NCBI GenBank assembly: GCA_004293905.1
Contig: RDZE01000030.1
Location: 1-64,000 of the forward strand
Source of the DNA: Cytophagales bacterium
GTDB lineage: Bacteria; Bacteroidota; Bacteroidia; Cytophagales; Microscillaceae
Reading direction: 5' to 3'
DNA length: 64,000 bases
Part shown: positions 46,380 to 55,568 of the stretch, in pieces
Position numbering within the stretch: position 1 is the stretch's first letter
Layout: the number at the start of each line of letters is the position of its first letter
Program-made: the position numbers and the translations under genes
The notes under the pieces: generated by a model
The model's database searches: none
What the model saw: the letters and a program-made list of their open reading frames with translations, nothing else
What the model was told of the DNA's origin: nothing

Positions 46380-47375
46380 ATGAAAAACATTAATCCAAAA
46401 CCAATCCTAACCCTTTTATTCATCGTACTTTTTCAAGCGGCATTTGCACAAACATTCAATAAAACCAAATTGGATAACAAGCAATCCATTCTCAACGACA
46501 AAGTATTTCTCTATTTCCCAAGCGAAGCCAAAAATGAGCCACGAGAAGCCAATATTATGGCAGCCGATTATAACATCAATGAGGAAACAAGAATCGTGTT
46601 AGATATAGATAAAAAGAAATTAGTAGTTTTTGCACAAGAGCTCTATTTATTGGCTGATGACAATTTTTTTGCAGAAATTTCTGAAGATAAAACCAGTTCT
46701 TCTGTCCAATGGAAAATACTTACGAAAACAAACGAATTGCAATCTATTCTTGCCACACCTACAAGCATTGACGAAAGCAAAGAGGTAGCACTTATCAATA
46801 CTTTATTGGTAAAGACCAAAGACAATGCAATTTTCAGAATAGATGCCTATATAAATGCCGATGCATATAGTACCAAAAGTGAATTTATACAACTGTCAGA
46901 AAGAATTTTCCAAACACTTGCCAACGGAACAAGAAAAAATGAACTTAGTGCCAGAGAAGAAACCTTCAATATTTTAGATTCAGAAAAAAAACTACAGGTC
47001 GCTCTGCCAGAAAACTACAGCATTACCGTTGATAAAAAATACGGGTTTCAGGTACTTAATTTTCATAAATACCTTGATTATGAAGATGATAAGTGGGTTG
47101 AGCTCACAATTTATTTAGGAGGACACCCTTCCTATTATTATGGAGAATATGGCTTCGATGAAAAAGCATTGAAAAAAGTAGAAGGAAAATTCTTAGATAA
47201 AAATATACAATGGCTTTCGTTCCAAGATACGAACAGACAAATTTATATCAAGGAGCAATATATCCCTAGTAACTATATTTTCAACGGGCTTATTATCCAT
47301 GTAGCTATGATAACAAATAAAGAGGAAATATTGAACGAACTCACAAAAATAGTAGAATCAATCCAACTCAAATAA
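46380..47375 (+). CDS. Secreted hypothetical protein
   Basis: A 331-residue protein with a signal peptide (MKNINPKPILTLLFIVLFQAAFAQ). The mature part seems to contain two related halves, each with a strand-rich stretch followed by a segment ending in helices (AYSTKSEFIQLSERIFQTL and NKEEILNELTKIVESIQ). No named domain was recognised. The start is set by the promoter and signal peptide. Confidence 0.75.
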   Translation: MKNINPKPILTLLFIVLFQAAFAQTFNKTKLDNKQSILNDKVFLYFPSEAKNEPREANIMAADYNINEETRIVLDIDKKKLVVFAQELYLLADDNFFAEISEDKTSSSVQWKILTKTNELQSILATPTSIDESKEVALINTLLVKTKDNAIFRIDAYINADAYSTKSEFIQLSERIFQTLANGTRKNELSAREETFNILDSEKKLQVALPENYSITVDKKYGFQVLNFHKYLDYEDDKWVELTIYLGGHPSYYYGEYGFDEKALKKVEGKFLDKNIQWLSFQDTNRQIYIKEQYIPSNYIFNGLIIHVAMITNKEEILNELTKIVESIQLK

Positions 47376-47380
47376 CCCTT

Positions 47381-47827
47381 ATGATTCAATCCCTAAAAAC
47401 ACTTTTTGAAAGAGATTTGAATAGACTCAAATCGGAAATAGAGGCTTATCAAAACGAAGCTAATCTTTGGCAAACCGAAAAAAACATAGCCAATTCAGCA
47501 GGGAATTTATGCCTACATCTGATAGGAAACCTAAACACTTTCATAGGGGCACAACTTGGCAAAACCGATTATATCAGAAACAGATACCTCGAATTTTCCT
47601 TGAAAAATGTTCCTAAAACCGAACTAATCAGCAAAATAGAAGCAACAATACAAATGGTATCAAAAACACTTGAAAACCTCAAAGAAGAAGAATTAACAAA
47701 AGACTACCCCATTGTAGTACTCGCCGAAAAAACCACCACAGAATACCTATTGATACACCTCACTACCCACCTCAATTACCATCTTGGGCAAATCAACTAC
47801 CATAGGAGATTATTAGACAAAGGGTAG
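47381..47827 (+). CDS. DUF1572 / DinB-superfamily protein
   Basis: A 148-residue four-helix protein. Probable metal-binding histidines are His46 in CLHLIGNL and His130 and His134 in HLTTHLNYHLGQI, the DinB-like triad. Members include thiol-dependent transferases (bacillithiol or mycothiol S-transferases), but this one's substrate is unknown. It is 5 bases after the secreted protein gene. Confidence 0.82.
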   Translation: MIQSLKTLFERDLNRLKSEIEAYQNEANLWQTEKNIANSAGNLCLHLIGNLNTFIGAQLGKTDYIRNRYLEFSLKNVPKTELISKIEATIQMVSKTLENLKEEELTKDYPIVVLAEKTTTEYLLIHLTTHLNYHLGQINYHRRLLDKG

Positions 47828-47917
47828 TTTTTTTTTTAAATTGATGATGAATAGTGTGAAGTTGAGCATAGAAATATCTTATTTCAGTAACCAAAAATCA
47901 CACTTCAACCTAATAGC

Positions 47918-47950
47918 CTTGCAAAACAACCTCATTGGTTCATAGATTTG
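47918..47950 (+). promoter_or_regulatory. Promoter for the DUF5694 gene
   Basis: CTTG at 47918-47921 and TAGATTTG at 47943-47950 are 21 bases apart and lie 29 bases before the ATG at 47980. Confidence 0.5.
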
Positions 47951-47979
47951 TGGAGTTATCATCATTATCAATTAATATT

Positions 47980-48819
47980 ATGAAAAAAACACTCTTATAC
48001 CCAATCCTTTTGTTTTTTGTTTGTTCAATATCATTAAAAGCACAAAACACCAAAATTCAAAACCAAATAGACATTTACAAAAAAAATAAAGTCAAAGTAA
48101 CTGTCTTAGGTGTTGCCCATTTCGACAATCCAGGGCAAGACGTAATGAATCTAAAATTTGATGATGTTTTAGCAGAAAAACGACAAAAGGAAATACAGCT
48201 TGTTGCTGAAAAACTCAAAGAATTCCAACCCACCAAAATTATGGTAGAAGTACCACCTTCCTACCAAAATCAGATAGACCAAAAATACCAAGCCTACCTC
48301 GCAAACAATACTACACTCAACAGAAACGAAGTACAACAAATCGGGTTTAGGCTTGCCAAAATGCTCAATCATCAAAAACTGTATTGTATAGACATGAACA
48401 ATGATTGGTTTTTTGATAGCCTAATGGTTTATGCAGAATCTAAACAACAAACACAACTTATCATGACGGGCTTTGCCGAAGTACAAAAAAGCATACAAGA
48501 AGACCAAGCCTTTTTACAAGCACATACCATAGGAGAATATCTGTTGAAAATAAACCAACAAGAAATATATGAGAAAAGCAATGCCTTCTACCTCAGCTTA
48601 TTTTCCCGAATAGGTGAAGGCGAAAACTATATAGGCACAGAACTCAATGTAGAATGGTATCGTAGGAATATGAAAATTTTTACTAATGTACTTCGTTTAG
48701 CAGAAGAGAACGATAGAATATTAATCATATTTGGGCAAGGACATGTAAGACTACTACAATTATTCTTTCAAGATACTTTCGATTTTGAATACATTAATGT
48801 AGACCAATATTTGAAATAA
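47980..48819 (+). CDS. DUF5694 protein (TraB/GumN-like)
   Basis: A 279-residue exported protein with a signal peptide (MKKTLLYPILLFFVCSISLKAQ). VLGVAHFDNPGQD at about residue 39 and FQPTKIMVEVPPSYQ are typical of DUF5694, a family like TraB/GumN proteins with a conserved Gly-His and Glu. IIFGQGHVRLLQLFF near the end supplies a second conserved His. The family may be metal-dependent hydrolases, but that is not proven. Confidence 0.82.
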   Translation: MKKTLLYPILLFFVCSISLKAQNTKIQNQIDIYKKNKVKVTVLGVAHFDNPGQDVMNLKFDDVLAEKRQKEIQLVAEKLKEFQPTKIMVEVPPSYQNQIDQKYQAYLANNTTLNRNEVQQIGFRLAKMLNHQKLYCIDMNNDWFFDSLMVYAESKQQTQLIMTGFAEVQKSIQEDQAFLQAHTIGEYLLKINQQEIYEKSNAFYLSLFSRIGEGENYIGTELNVEWYRRNMKIFTNVLRLAEENDRILIIFGQGHVRLLQLFFQDTFDFEYINVDQYLK

Positions 48820-48842
48820 CATTAAATTAATGTCATCAAGGC

Positions 48843-48881
48843 ACAAAGTTGTACTCATTCAAAAAAAAAGTACAACTTTGT
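48843..48881. promoter_or_regulatory. 13-base perfect inverted repeat upstream of the second LytS/LytTR pair
   Basis: ACAAAGTTGTACT at 48843-48855 pairs perfectly with AGTACAACTTTGT at 48869-48881 around a 13-base loop. There is no T-run beyond it, and it ends 20 bases before the kinase ATG. It may be a weak terminator of the DUF5694 gene or a regulator site and leader hairpin of the kinase gene. Confidence 0.6.
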
Positions 48882-48901
48882 TATAAAAATAAAAAGTATT
48901 T

Positions 48902-49966
48902 ATGCAGCAAAGCCTTATTCATACCACTAAAATAAAACTACTTTTTTCTGTTGCCTTAGCAGTAGTGATGTACACCATTGTCTATTTGCTGAGTCTATTC
49001 AGTCCCGATGGATTTAGTATATTCTCTGTAGTCTTATTTTTCGGATTGGTTTACATGATTTGGGAACTTAGTAGTCATCAGGTGATGCCCAAAAGAGCGA
49101 GCGGAAAAAATGCGAAATATCCCTACCTGATTATAATATTTCAATACTTGCGCCTGCTTGTTATTGTGCTGTTTATCACCAATACGACCTATGCCATACT
49201 AAAAACTTATCTCATTTTGTATGCAAACGAACGCGACACTGTATCTATTTTCCACCTACTTGTCGTAACTTGCTATACAACATTGATGACAACTATCGTT
49301 TTTTCTATTCAAATAGGCATAGCTTTTTTCGAAAAATGGCAACTTCAAACGCTTTCTTTCGAAAAATTTAAGCAAGAAACCATCAAAACACAATTAGAAG
49401 GTCTAAAGCAACAACTCAGTCCACATTTTTTATTCAATAGCCTCAATATTCTTTTGGAATTGATAGACGAAAACCCCACAACAGCCAAAAAATACATCAA
49501 TCATCTGGCAGAAATTTATCGATATGTACTTAAACAAGGCAATGAAGAAATAGTAACTGTAACCGAAGAAATCAAATTCGTGCAATCTTATTACTATCTT
49601 CTCAAACACCGATTTACAACAGGGTTAGAGCTAACCATAAACATAGCCCCCGAAATAGCCAATCATTACTATGTACTCCCCTTAGCCATACAAACACTTA
49701 TTGAGAATGCCGTAAAACATAATACAATCAGCACACAAAAACCCCTCAAAATCTCAATAGAAGCCCAAAATAACCATCTAGTCATTAGCAATAACCTACA
49801 AAAACGCATAGAGAGCAATTTACAACAAAAATCAGCACAAATAGGACTGAACAACTTAATGACACGCTACGAATATCTTTCTTCCGAGAAAATTACCATC
49901 AATCAAAACAAACAACTTTTCCAAGTAACCATTCCCCTACTCAAAATAGAAGACGAAATCTCATGA
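48902..49966 (+). CDS. LytS-type sensor histidine kinase (second pair)
   Basis: A 354-residue membrane kinase. About four N-terminal spans (to residue 145) precede the His_kinase domain with QQLSPHFLFNSLNIL (His175) and ATPase motifs PLAIQTLIENAVKHN and IGLNNLMTRYEYLS. It overlaps the following regulator by 4 bases (ATGA). Confidence 0.95.
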   Translation: MQQSLIHTTKIKLLFSVALAVVMYTIVYLLSLFSPDGFSIFSVVLFFGLVYMIWELSSHQVMPKRASGKNAKYPYLIIIFQYLRLLVIVLFITNTTYAILKTYLILYANERDTVSIFHLLVVTCYTTLMTTIVFSIQIGIAFFEKWQLQTLSFEKFKQETIKTQLEGLKQQLSPHFLFNSLNILLELIDENPTTAKKYINHLAEIYRYVLKQGNEEIVTVTEEIKFVQSYYYLLKHRFTTGLELTINIAPEIANHYYVLPLAIQTLIENAVKHNTISTQKPLKISIEAQNNHLVISNNLQKRIESNLQQKSAQIGLNNLMTRYEYLSSEKITINQNKQLFQVTIPLLKIEDEIS

Positions 49967-50733
49967 AAATCATCATCATAGAAGACGAAGCCAAAGCGCG
50001 CAAAAGACTTATTCGTATGATCAAAGAAATCAACCATGATAGCGAAGTCATAGCAGAGTTAGAAAGTATAGAGATGGTCGTAAATTTCTGGAAAAATAAC
50101 TTAATACAACCCGAACTCATCTTTTTAGACATACACCTTGCCGATGGTAATAGTTTCGAGATATTCAAACATTGCACCATCAAGTGCCCCATTATATTTA
50201 CCACCGCCTACGACGAATATGCCCTTGAAGCGTTTAAAGTCAATAGTATAGATTATTTACTCAAACCCATCACCGAAGAAACACTACAGAAAGCCCTGCA
50301 AAAATACCAAACCATCAAAAACAGTTTTCTCCACACCGCAATAATGCCCAATTATCAAAATCTATTAGAATGGCAAGACGATAAAAAATATAAAAACAGA
50401 TTTATGGTCAAAAGCGGGCAAAAAATCAAAACCATCACCACCGAAAAAATAGCCTACTTCTACACCGAAGACCAAGCCGTTATGCTCTGCACCCACGCAG
50501 GCGAACTATTCGTGATAGATTATACCTTAGAAGACCTAGAAAAAAAACTCCCTCCTGATATTTTTTTTCGCCTCAATAGGCAATACATTGCCCATATCAA
50601 TGCCTTAGTAGAAATTCACCCCTATTTTAAAGGAAAAATGAAAGTAACACTACAACCCACCCCTAAAAATACCGAAAGCATCATCATCAGCCACCTCAGA
50701 GCTCCCGACTTCAAAAATTGGCTCGGAAAATGA
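49963..50733 (+). CDS. LytTR-family response regulator (second pair)
   Basis: A 256-residue regulator. The receiver has IEDEAKARKRL, Asp56 in FLDIHLADG and TTAYDEYALEAF. The LytTR DNA-binding domain (about 145-256) contains FFRLNRQYIAHINALVEIHPYF. It is translationally coupled to its kinase. Confidence 0.95.
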   Translation: MKIIIIEDEAKARKRLIRMIKEINHDSEVIAELESIEMVVNFWKNNLIQPELIFLDIHLADGNSFEIFKHCTIKCPIIFTTAYDEYALEAFKVNSIDYLLKPITEETLQKALQKYQTIKNSFLHTAIMPNYQNLLEWQDDKKYKNRFMVKSGQKIKTITTEKIAYFYTEDQAVMLCTHAGELFVIDYTLEDLEKKLPPDIFFRLNRQYIAHINALVEIHPYFKGKMKVTLQPTPKNTESIIISHLRAPDFKNWLGK

Positions 50734-50755
50734 GCAAAAAAACAAATAATCTTCC

Positions 50756-50763
50756 TACATTTG
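50756..50763 (+). promoter_or_regulatory. -7 element for gatB
   Basis: TACATTTG matches TAnnTTTG 31 bases before the gatB start. The -33 region is not clear. Confidence 0.5.
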
Positions 50764-50794
50764 CTCCTCAAAAAGTTATTTACAGCATACCAAA

Positions 50795-52276
50795 ATGAGC
50801 AAACTACCAAGCGATAACCCCGAAATACTCAACAAATACGAAATCGTAGTAGGGCTTGAAGTGCACGCACAACTTCTAACACAAAGCAAAGCATACTCCT
50901 CAGACTCTACCGAATATGGCAACCTGCCCAATACCAATATCAGTGTTATCACATTAGCCCACCCCGGAACACTGCCCAAAGTAAATAAAAAAGTAATAGA
51001 ATATGCCATCAAAATGGGATTGGCTTGTGGCTCTGAAATAACACGACACAATATATATGCCCGCAAAAACTATTTCTACCCCGACCTACCCAAAGGCTAC
51101 CAAATTACCCAAGACAAAACCCCCATTTGCGTAGGCGGAGAAGTAATCATTAGACAAAAGGAGGGAGGTGAGAAAAAAATCGCCATCACACGCATACACA
51201 TGGAAGAAGATGCAGGCAAATCTATGCACCTTGCAGGCGAAACAGACTCACTCATCGATTTTAACCGTGCAGGCGTACCCCTTATCGAAATCGTAAGCCA
51301 ACCCGATATACGCAACATAGATGAAGCCTACAACTACCTCACCGAAATCCGTAAATTAGTACGCTACCTCGATATTTGCGATGGCAACATGGAAGAAGGT
51401 TCTTTGCGTTGCGATGCCAATATCTCCGTAAGACTCAAAGGCGAAACAAAGCTGAATACACGCGTAGAAGTAAAAAATATGAACTCTTTCAGAAATGTGC
51501 AAAGAGCCATAGAATACGAAGTAAAAAGACAAATAGACCTTATAGAAACAGGCAAGCAACAGGAAATCATACAAGAAACGCGCACCTTTGATGCCACAGT
51601 AGGCAAAACCTACAGCATGCGTACCAAAGAAAGCCTTAACGACTATAGATACTTCCCCGAACCCGACCTCACGCCTGTAGTCATTGATGAAGAATGGTTG
51701 CAAAAAGTCAAAAGCAGCATGCCCGCCCTGCCAAGAGAATTGTTCCTGCTTTTTACAGAAAAATACGGACTCTCTGCCTATGATGCCGAAGTATTGACCG
51801 CCTCCAAAGAAATTGCACTTTATTTTCAAGAACTTTGCAAACATACCCAAAACTACAAAGCTGCCGCCAATTGGGTAACAGGTGAAGTAAAAGCCACGCT
51901 CAATAAAATGACTTGGCACATCAACCAATTCCCAATCAAACCCGCTACCATCGTAGCACTGATGCAAATCGTAGAAAGTGGAAAAGTAAGCCATAGCATC
52001 GCCTCACAATCTATATTTCCGCTACTGCTCGAACAACCTGAAAAAACACCTTTGCAAATAGCCGAAGAAAATAATTGGTTACAAGAAAGTGACAGCAACC
52101 TACTTGAACAAATTATAGAAGAGGTAATAAAAGCCTACCCCGAAAAAGTAGCAGAGTACAAAGCAGGCAAAAAAGGCATTATTGGTATGTTTATGGGCGA
52201 GGTAATGAAAAAAACCAAAGGCAAAGCCGACCCCAAAATCAGCAACCAATTACTTACCCAAAAATTAGAAGCCTAA
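50795..52276 (+). CDS. gatB: Asp/Glu-tRNA amidotransferase subunit B
   Basis: A 493-residue subunit that phosphorylates misacylated tRNA and takes ammonia from GatA. YEIVVGLEVHAQLLTQSKAYS, KNYFYPDLPKGYQITQ and the FNRAGVPLIEIVSQPD kinase-site segment are diagnostic; the C-terminal GatB/YqeY tRNA-binding domain ends with GFMGEVMKKTKGKADPK-like residues (here GMFMGEVMKKTKGKADPKIS). gatA and gatC are not in the window, so the genes are dispersed. Confidence 0.98.
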   Translation: MSKLPSDNPEILNKYEIVVGLEVHAQLLTQSKAYSSDSTEYGNLPNTNISVITLAHPGTLPKVNKKVIEYAIKMGLACGSEITRHNIYARKNYFYPDLPKGYQITQDKTPICVGGEVIIRQKEGGEKKIAITRIHMEEDAGKSMHLAGETDSLIDFNRAGVPLIEIVSQPDIRNIDEAYNYLTEIRKLVRYLDICDGNMEEGSLRCDANISVRLKGETKLNTRVEVKNMNSFRNVQRAIEYEVKRQIDLIETGKQQEIIQETRTFDATVGKTYSMRTKESLNDYRYFPEPDLTPVVIDEEWLQKVKSSMPALPRELFLLFTEKYGLSAYDAEVLTASKEIALYFQELCKHTQNYKAAANWVTGEVKATLNKMTWHINQFPIKPATIVALMQIVESGKVSHSIASQSIFPLLLEQPEKTPLQIAEENNWLQESDSNLLEQIIEEVIKAYPEKVAEYKAGKKGIIGMFMGEVMKKTKGKADPKISNQLLTQKLEA

Positions 52277-52279
52277 AAA

Positions 52280-52651
52280 ATGAACCCAAACATAGAGATA
52301 GTAGAAGCAGGAGAGGAGTATTTGACCGAAGCCGCAAAACTATTTGATGCATATCGTGTTTTTTATGAGCAAAATTCTGATATAGAGGCAGTTACGCAGT
52401 TTCTAAAAGCAAGAATACTACAAAAAGAAAGTGTTCTGTTTTTGGCTCGCTACGAAAATGAATATGTAGGTTTTACTCAATTATACCCCTCTTTTACCTC
52501 AGTAGGTTTAGCCCCCATTTGGATATTGAACGATTTGTATGTCGCGGAAACGCACCGACAAAAAGGCATCGCACAACAACTCATCGAAACTGCTGCCAAC
52601 TATGCCCGAAAAACCAACCGAAAAAAACTGAGACTGGCAAAATTTTCATGA
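52280..52651 (+). CDS. GNAT acetyltransferase, damaged C-terminus
   Basis: A 123-residue protein. The acetyl-CoA-binding segment LNDLYVAETHRQKGIAQQLIETAANYAR is present in pieces, with R/QxxGxA. Relatives are about 145-150 residues; here the usual last part (TAxxNxxAQxLYExxGFxxD) is absent and the frame ends LRLAKFS. One base further on, another frame reads NFHEYELIITA then TAA at 52674-52676, which looks like a true GNAT C-terminus. An internal deletion with a frameshift is inferred. It is 3 bases after gatB. Confidence 0.75.
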   Translation: MNPNIEIVEAGEEYLTEAAKLFDAYRVFYEQNSDIEAVTQFLKARILQKESVLFLARYENEYVGFTQLYPSFTSVGLAPIWILNDLYVAETHRQKGIAQQLIETAANYARKTNRKKLRLAKFS

Positions 52652-52679
52652 GTATGAGTTAATAATCACAGCATAAAAA

Positions 52680-52717
52680 AAAACGACACTTTTATTTTTC
52701 ATCAAAAGTGTCGTTTT
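52680..52717. terminator. Bidirectional intrinsic terminator
   Basis: AAAACGACACTTTT at 52680-52693 pairs perfectly with AAAAGTGTCGTTTT at 52704-52717. It lies between the convergent GNAT gene and the gene ending at 52743, and has A/T runs on both sides. Confidence 0.85.
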
Positions 52718-52742
52718 AGCTTACTTTTCGTTTTTTATTGTT

Positions 52743-53102
52743 TTAGCCATTCTTCGGCAGTTTGGTGATGAGATTTTGTAGCATATTTTTGGCAACACCT
52801 GTGCCCAATACATCTTTTGAATCGACAAGAGCGATCTTTTTTAGCCCATTTTTTAACAAAACAGGATAAAAATTTTGCTCCAACCAAACCTCTTCTTTTG
52901 TATCTAAGGTTTTGCGTTCGGTAGTATCACACAAGATTCTATCAAGTTGATTATCTTTGAAAGCCTGCAATAACACTTGCATAGAGTTAATAAAAAGTTC
53001 GCCTTCTACTTTGATTCCATAATGATTTTTCCACTCTTCAGTCAGAAGTCGGCTTTTTTCATCATATCTGATTTGTAAATAGTTTTTGTCTAAAAGTATC
53101 AT
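52743..53102 (-). CDS. Hypothetical protein, possibly STAS/SpoIIAA-like
   Basis: A 119-residue soluble protein. The pattern of alternating strands and helices (LQIRYDEKSRLLTEEW, FINSMQVLLQAFKDNQLDRILCD, LKKIALVDSKDVLG) resembles STAS/SpoIIAA-like proteins, but no signature was certain. It follows the MaoC gene by 27 bases on the same strand. Confidence 0.65.
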   Translation of the reverse strand: MILLDKNYLQIRYDEKSRLLTEEWKNHYGIKVEGELFINSMQVLLQAFKDNQLDRILCDTTERKTLDTKEEVWLEQNFYPVLLKNGLKKIALVDSKDVLGTGVAKNMLQNLITKLPKNG

Positions 53103-53129
53103 AATGTTATTATTTATGAGAGGAAAATT

Positions 53130-53588
53130 TTATAAATAAAAACGCATCAATGATTCGGCTACGCAAGCGGGTTTGTCTGCCCCATCGAGTTCATAGGTAA
53201 GCGTCATGGTTACTTGCACGCCGTTGTTGTCCACATCTTCTAAATTGGCTAAGGTGGCTCTCATTCTTACCTTTGCGCCAGCGGGCACGGGGTTGATAAA
53301 TCGAACTTTATTCAAGCCATAATTCACGCCCATTTTCACGCCTTCCATCTTAAAAATTTGGTCTATGAGCATAGGAGCCAATGAAAGCGTAAGAAAACCG
53401 TGTGCTATGGTAGTGCGGAAAGGAGAAAACTGTTTTGCTTTTTCCACATCTATATGAATCCATTGGTGGTCGCCTGTGGCTTTTGCAAAATCATTGATTT
53501 GCTCTTGTGTAATGGTTTGCCACTCTGTAGCACCTATTTCTTTGCCCAAATATCCTTTGAGTTCTTCTTTACTTTTGATTGTTATCAT
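53130..53588 (-). CDS. MaoC-like (R)-specific enoyl-CoA hydratase
   Basis: A 152-residue hot-dog-fold enzyme. The hydratase-2 motif ATGDHQWIHID gives Asp40 and His45, followed by AHGFLTLSLAP. It adds water to trans-2-enoyl-CoA, in fatty acid or polyhydroxyalkanoate metabolism. The ATG at 53588 is chosen since the longer frame from 53636 overlaps the upstream SDR gene. Together with the SDR it may form a short fatty-acid pathway. Confidence 0.92.
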   Translation of the reverse strand: MITIKSKEELKGYLGKEIGATEWQTITQEQINDFAKATGDHQWIHIDVEKAKQFSPFRTTIAHGFLTLSLAPMLIDQIFKMEGVKMGVNYGLNKVRFINPVPAGAKVRMRATLANLEDVDNNGVQVTMTLTYELDGADKPACVAESLMRFYL

Positions 53589-53616
53589 ATTATTTAAAGT
53601 GTTTATGGTTTTGCTG

Positions 53617-54390
53617 TTAAATAGTAAATCCGCCATCTACGGTGATGACCGAGCCTGTAAAAAAACGCCCTGCATCTGAAGCCAATAACCAAGCAATGCC
53701 TGCAATGTCATCAGGAACGGCTTTGTAATTGATGGCTTGTTGTTGCATCACCTCTTCCAATAGTTTTTCATCGTTCCAAACCATTTCGCTGAGTTTGGTT
53801 TTGATATAGCCAGGGCATATTGCATTGACTCTAATGCCATACCTGCCCAATTCATTCGCCAAAACTTTGGTAAGCATAATAAGGGCAGCTTTGCTAATGC
53901 TATAAATGCCTAAGTTTTCGCTTGGCGATATGCCCTCTATACTGCTAATATTAATGATAGAACCACTGTTTTGGACTTTCATCAGTCTTGAAGCCAAACT
54001 GCTCAAATACCAAGGTCCTTTGAGGTTTACGTCCATTATTTTGTCAAAAGCACGTACTTCTGCCTCCGTAATATTGCCAAAAACAGGATTCGTAGCCGCA
54101 TTATTGACCAAAACATCTAACCTGCCAAACTCTTTGCTGATAGTGGCAATAAGTTGCTCCATTTCGGTAGTACTACCTGTGTTGCAGGCAAAAGCAGACG
54201 CTTTAATGCCTTCTTTCGTAAGTTGTTGAGCTACCTCCTCTACGGCTTCTTGTTTGCGACTGCTGACTATCACGTGTGCGCCTGCTCTACCCATTTCGCG
54301 CGCCATTGCTTCGCCTATGCCTTTGCTGGCACCCGTCAGAAGGACTACTTTTCCTTCTAAACTCCATCTTGTTTGGTCTATTTGATTCAT
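53617..54390 (-). CDS. Short-chain dehydrogenase/reductase
   Basis: A 257-residue NAD(P)-dependent oxidoreductase. The cofactor motif TGASKGIG is at residues 19-26, NNAA at 96-99, catalytic Ser149 or 150 in INISS, and YSISK with Tyr163 and Lys167. It ends GSVITVDGGFTI, typical of the class. It precedes the MaoC gene by 28 bases on the same strand. Confidence 0.94.
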   Translation of the reverse strand: MNQIDQTRWSLEGKVVLLTGASKGIGEAMAREMGRAGAHVIVSSRKQEAVEEVAQQLTKEGIKASAFACNTGSTTEMEQLIATISKEFGRLDVLVNNAATNPVFGNITEAEVRAFDKIMDVNLKGPWYLSSLASRLMKVQNSGSIINISSIEGISPSENLGIYSISKAALIMLTKVLANELGRYGIRVNAICPGYIKTKLSEMVWNDEKLLEEVMQQQAINYKAVPDDIAGIAWLLASDAGRFFTGSVITVDGGFTI

Positions 54391-54458
54391 TGCATTACAA
54401 AAAAATTATAAAATTCTTAGTTTGCCAAATAATCTATTATATTTTTCTTCATAACTTT

Positions 54459-55568
54459 TTATTCTTCGCTAAGTTCAAAACTAAGCCTATTTTTTTCTTC
54501 CCCATTGAGCAAAATAGCGATCCAATGCGTTCCTGCATAGTGTTTGCGCGTGGTCATTTGTTTGAAAGATTGTTGCCTCTCAAACTTGATTGTGGCATCG
54601 GGAGCGATGGTGCGCTCAGTAATTTTGAATACTTTTTTGGAGTGCATACCATTGTTTTTTATAAAATAAATTGCATATTCTATCCTCGTGTTTTGTTCCT
54701 TAGGGCTGAGGTTTTGTATTTCGAAAGCAAAAGAAAGTTGTTCGCCAATGCGCAACTGATTGCGCTGCAAAGAAAATGTTTTCAAAGCCAATGCTTTGCT
54801 CTCTAAACCATACAAGGCAAGTGCTTCGGGGTGTGCTTTTTTGAGCAGAGTACGTAGGGCATGTTTGATGAGGGCATCTGTTTCAGGTTGTTCCCCCTTC
54901 CATCTTTGGGCAATTTGTAGTACTTTTTCAGGGTATTCTCTCGAAATATCATTTAAGTTATTGGCTACACTACGGCGTACTACCTCGCAAGAGTCTTGCT
55001 TTAGATTTTCCAAAATCTTCAGTATTGTTTCAAGATTTTTGGCAAGGGCTGGCACTTTCAAACCCCAAGGCAATCGTAGGCGTGTACCTTCGCTGGCTAA
55101 TCGCCTTACTTTGCGATGTTCGTGAGCAGACCACAGAAGCATTTGTGGCAACATTTGGTCAGTGTAGCGCATCAGGAAGGGACGTACTGCAAACTCGCAA
55201 CTTGTAAATTGGGTGATTTCTTCCATTGTTTTTACAGAGGTTTCGTAAAAATCGATGCCATAAGTAGCGATGTATTCGGGTAAAAACATATACTCTATGC
55301 TTTTTTCAGCAATATTTTTTTGTTGTAATGTTTTCACTATTTTCACTAAATACGAAGCCGCCTTTTCATATTCTTTGGGCAAAAAAGTATGCAAAACATC
55401 AGCAGTATGTTTCATTCTCTGTTTAAGTTCGAGGGCTGTGAAGGCAGGTGTAAAAATAGCCTCTTTGAATTTTTGAGGTTCAAAATGTGGCAGACATTCT
55501 TCTAAAATCTCAGATAACTGCTCATAAAAGGCTTCTGAATAAATATTTTTCAGTAAAAAATCGCTCAT
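54459..55568 (-). CDS. DNA alkylation repair protein (AlkD-like HEAT-repeat family)
   Basis: A 369-residue protein with HEAT-like helical repeats (residues about 90-230): EHRKVRRLASEGTRLRLPWG and DSCEVVRRSVANNLNDIS are characteristic of this group. Bacillus AlkD removes bulky or cationic alkylated bases; activity here is inferred. The last 110 residues form an extra beta-rich part. It overlaps the upstream gene by 4 bases. Confidence 0.88.
   Translation of the reverse strand: MSDFLLKNIYSEAFYEQLSEILEECLPHFEPQKFKEAIFTPAFTALELKQRMKHTADVLHTFLPKEYEKAASYLVKIVKTLQQKNIAEKSIEYMFLPEYIATYGIDFYETSVKTMEEITQFTSCEFAVRPFLMRYTDQMLPQMLLWSAHEHRKVRRLASEGTRLRLPWGLKVPALAKNLETILKILENLKQDSCEVVRRSVANNLNDISREYPEKVLQIAQRWKGEQPETDALIKHALRTLLKKAHPEALALYGLESKALALKTFSLQRNQLRIGEQLSFAFEIQNLSPKEQNTRIEYAIYFIKNNGMHSKKVFKITERTIAPDATIKFERQQSFKQMTTRKHYAGTHWIAILLNGEEKNRLSFELSEE

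Noticed and set aside
47858-47910. GTGTGAAGTTG and CACACTTCAAC facing each other
   Set aside because: They are complementary only when read in the same direction, so they cannot form a hairpin.
54276-54806. A 176-residue plus-strand open frame
   Set aside because: It lies opposite the start of the SDR gene and the end of the AlkD-like gene, with no supporting features.
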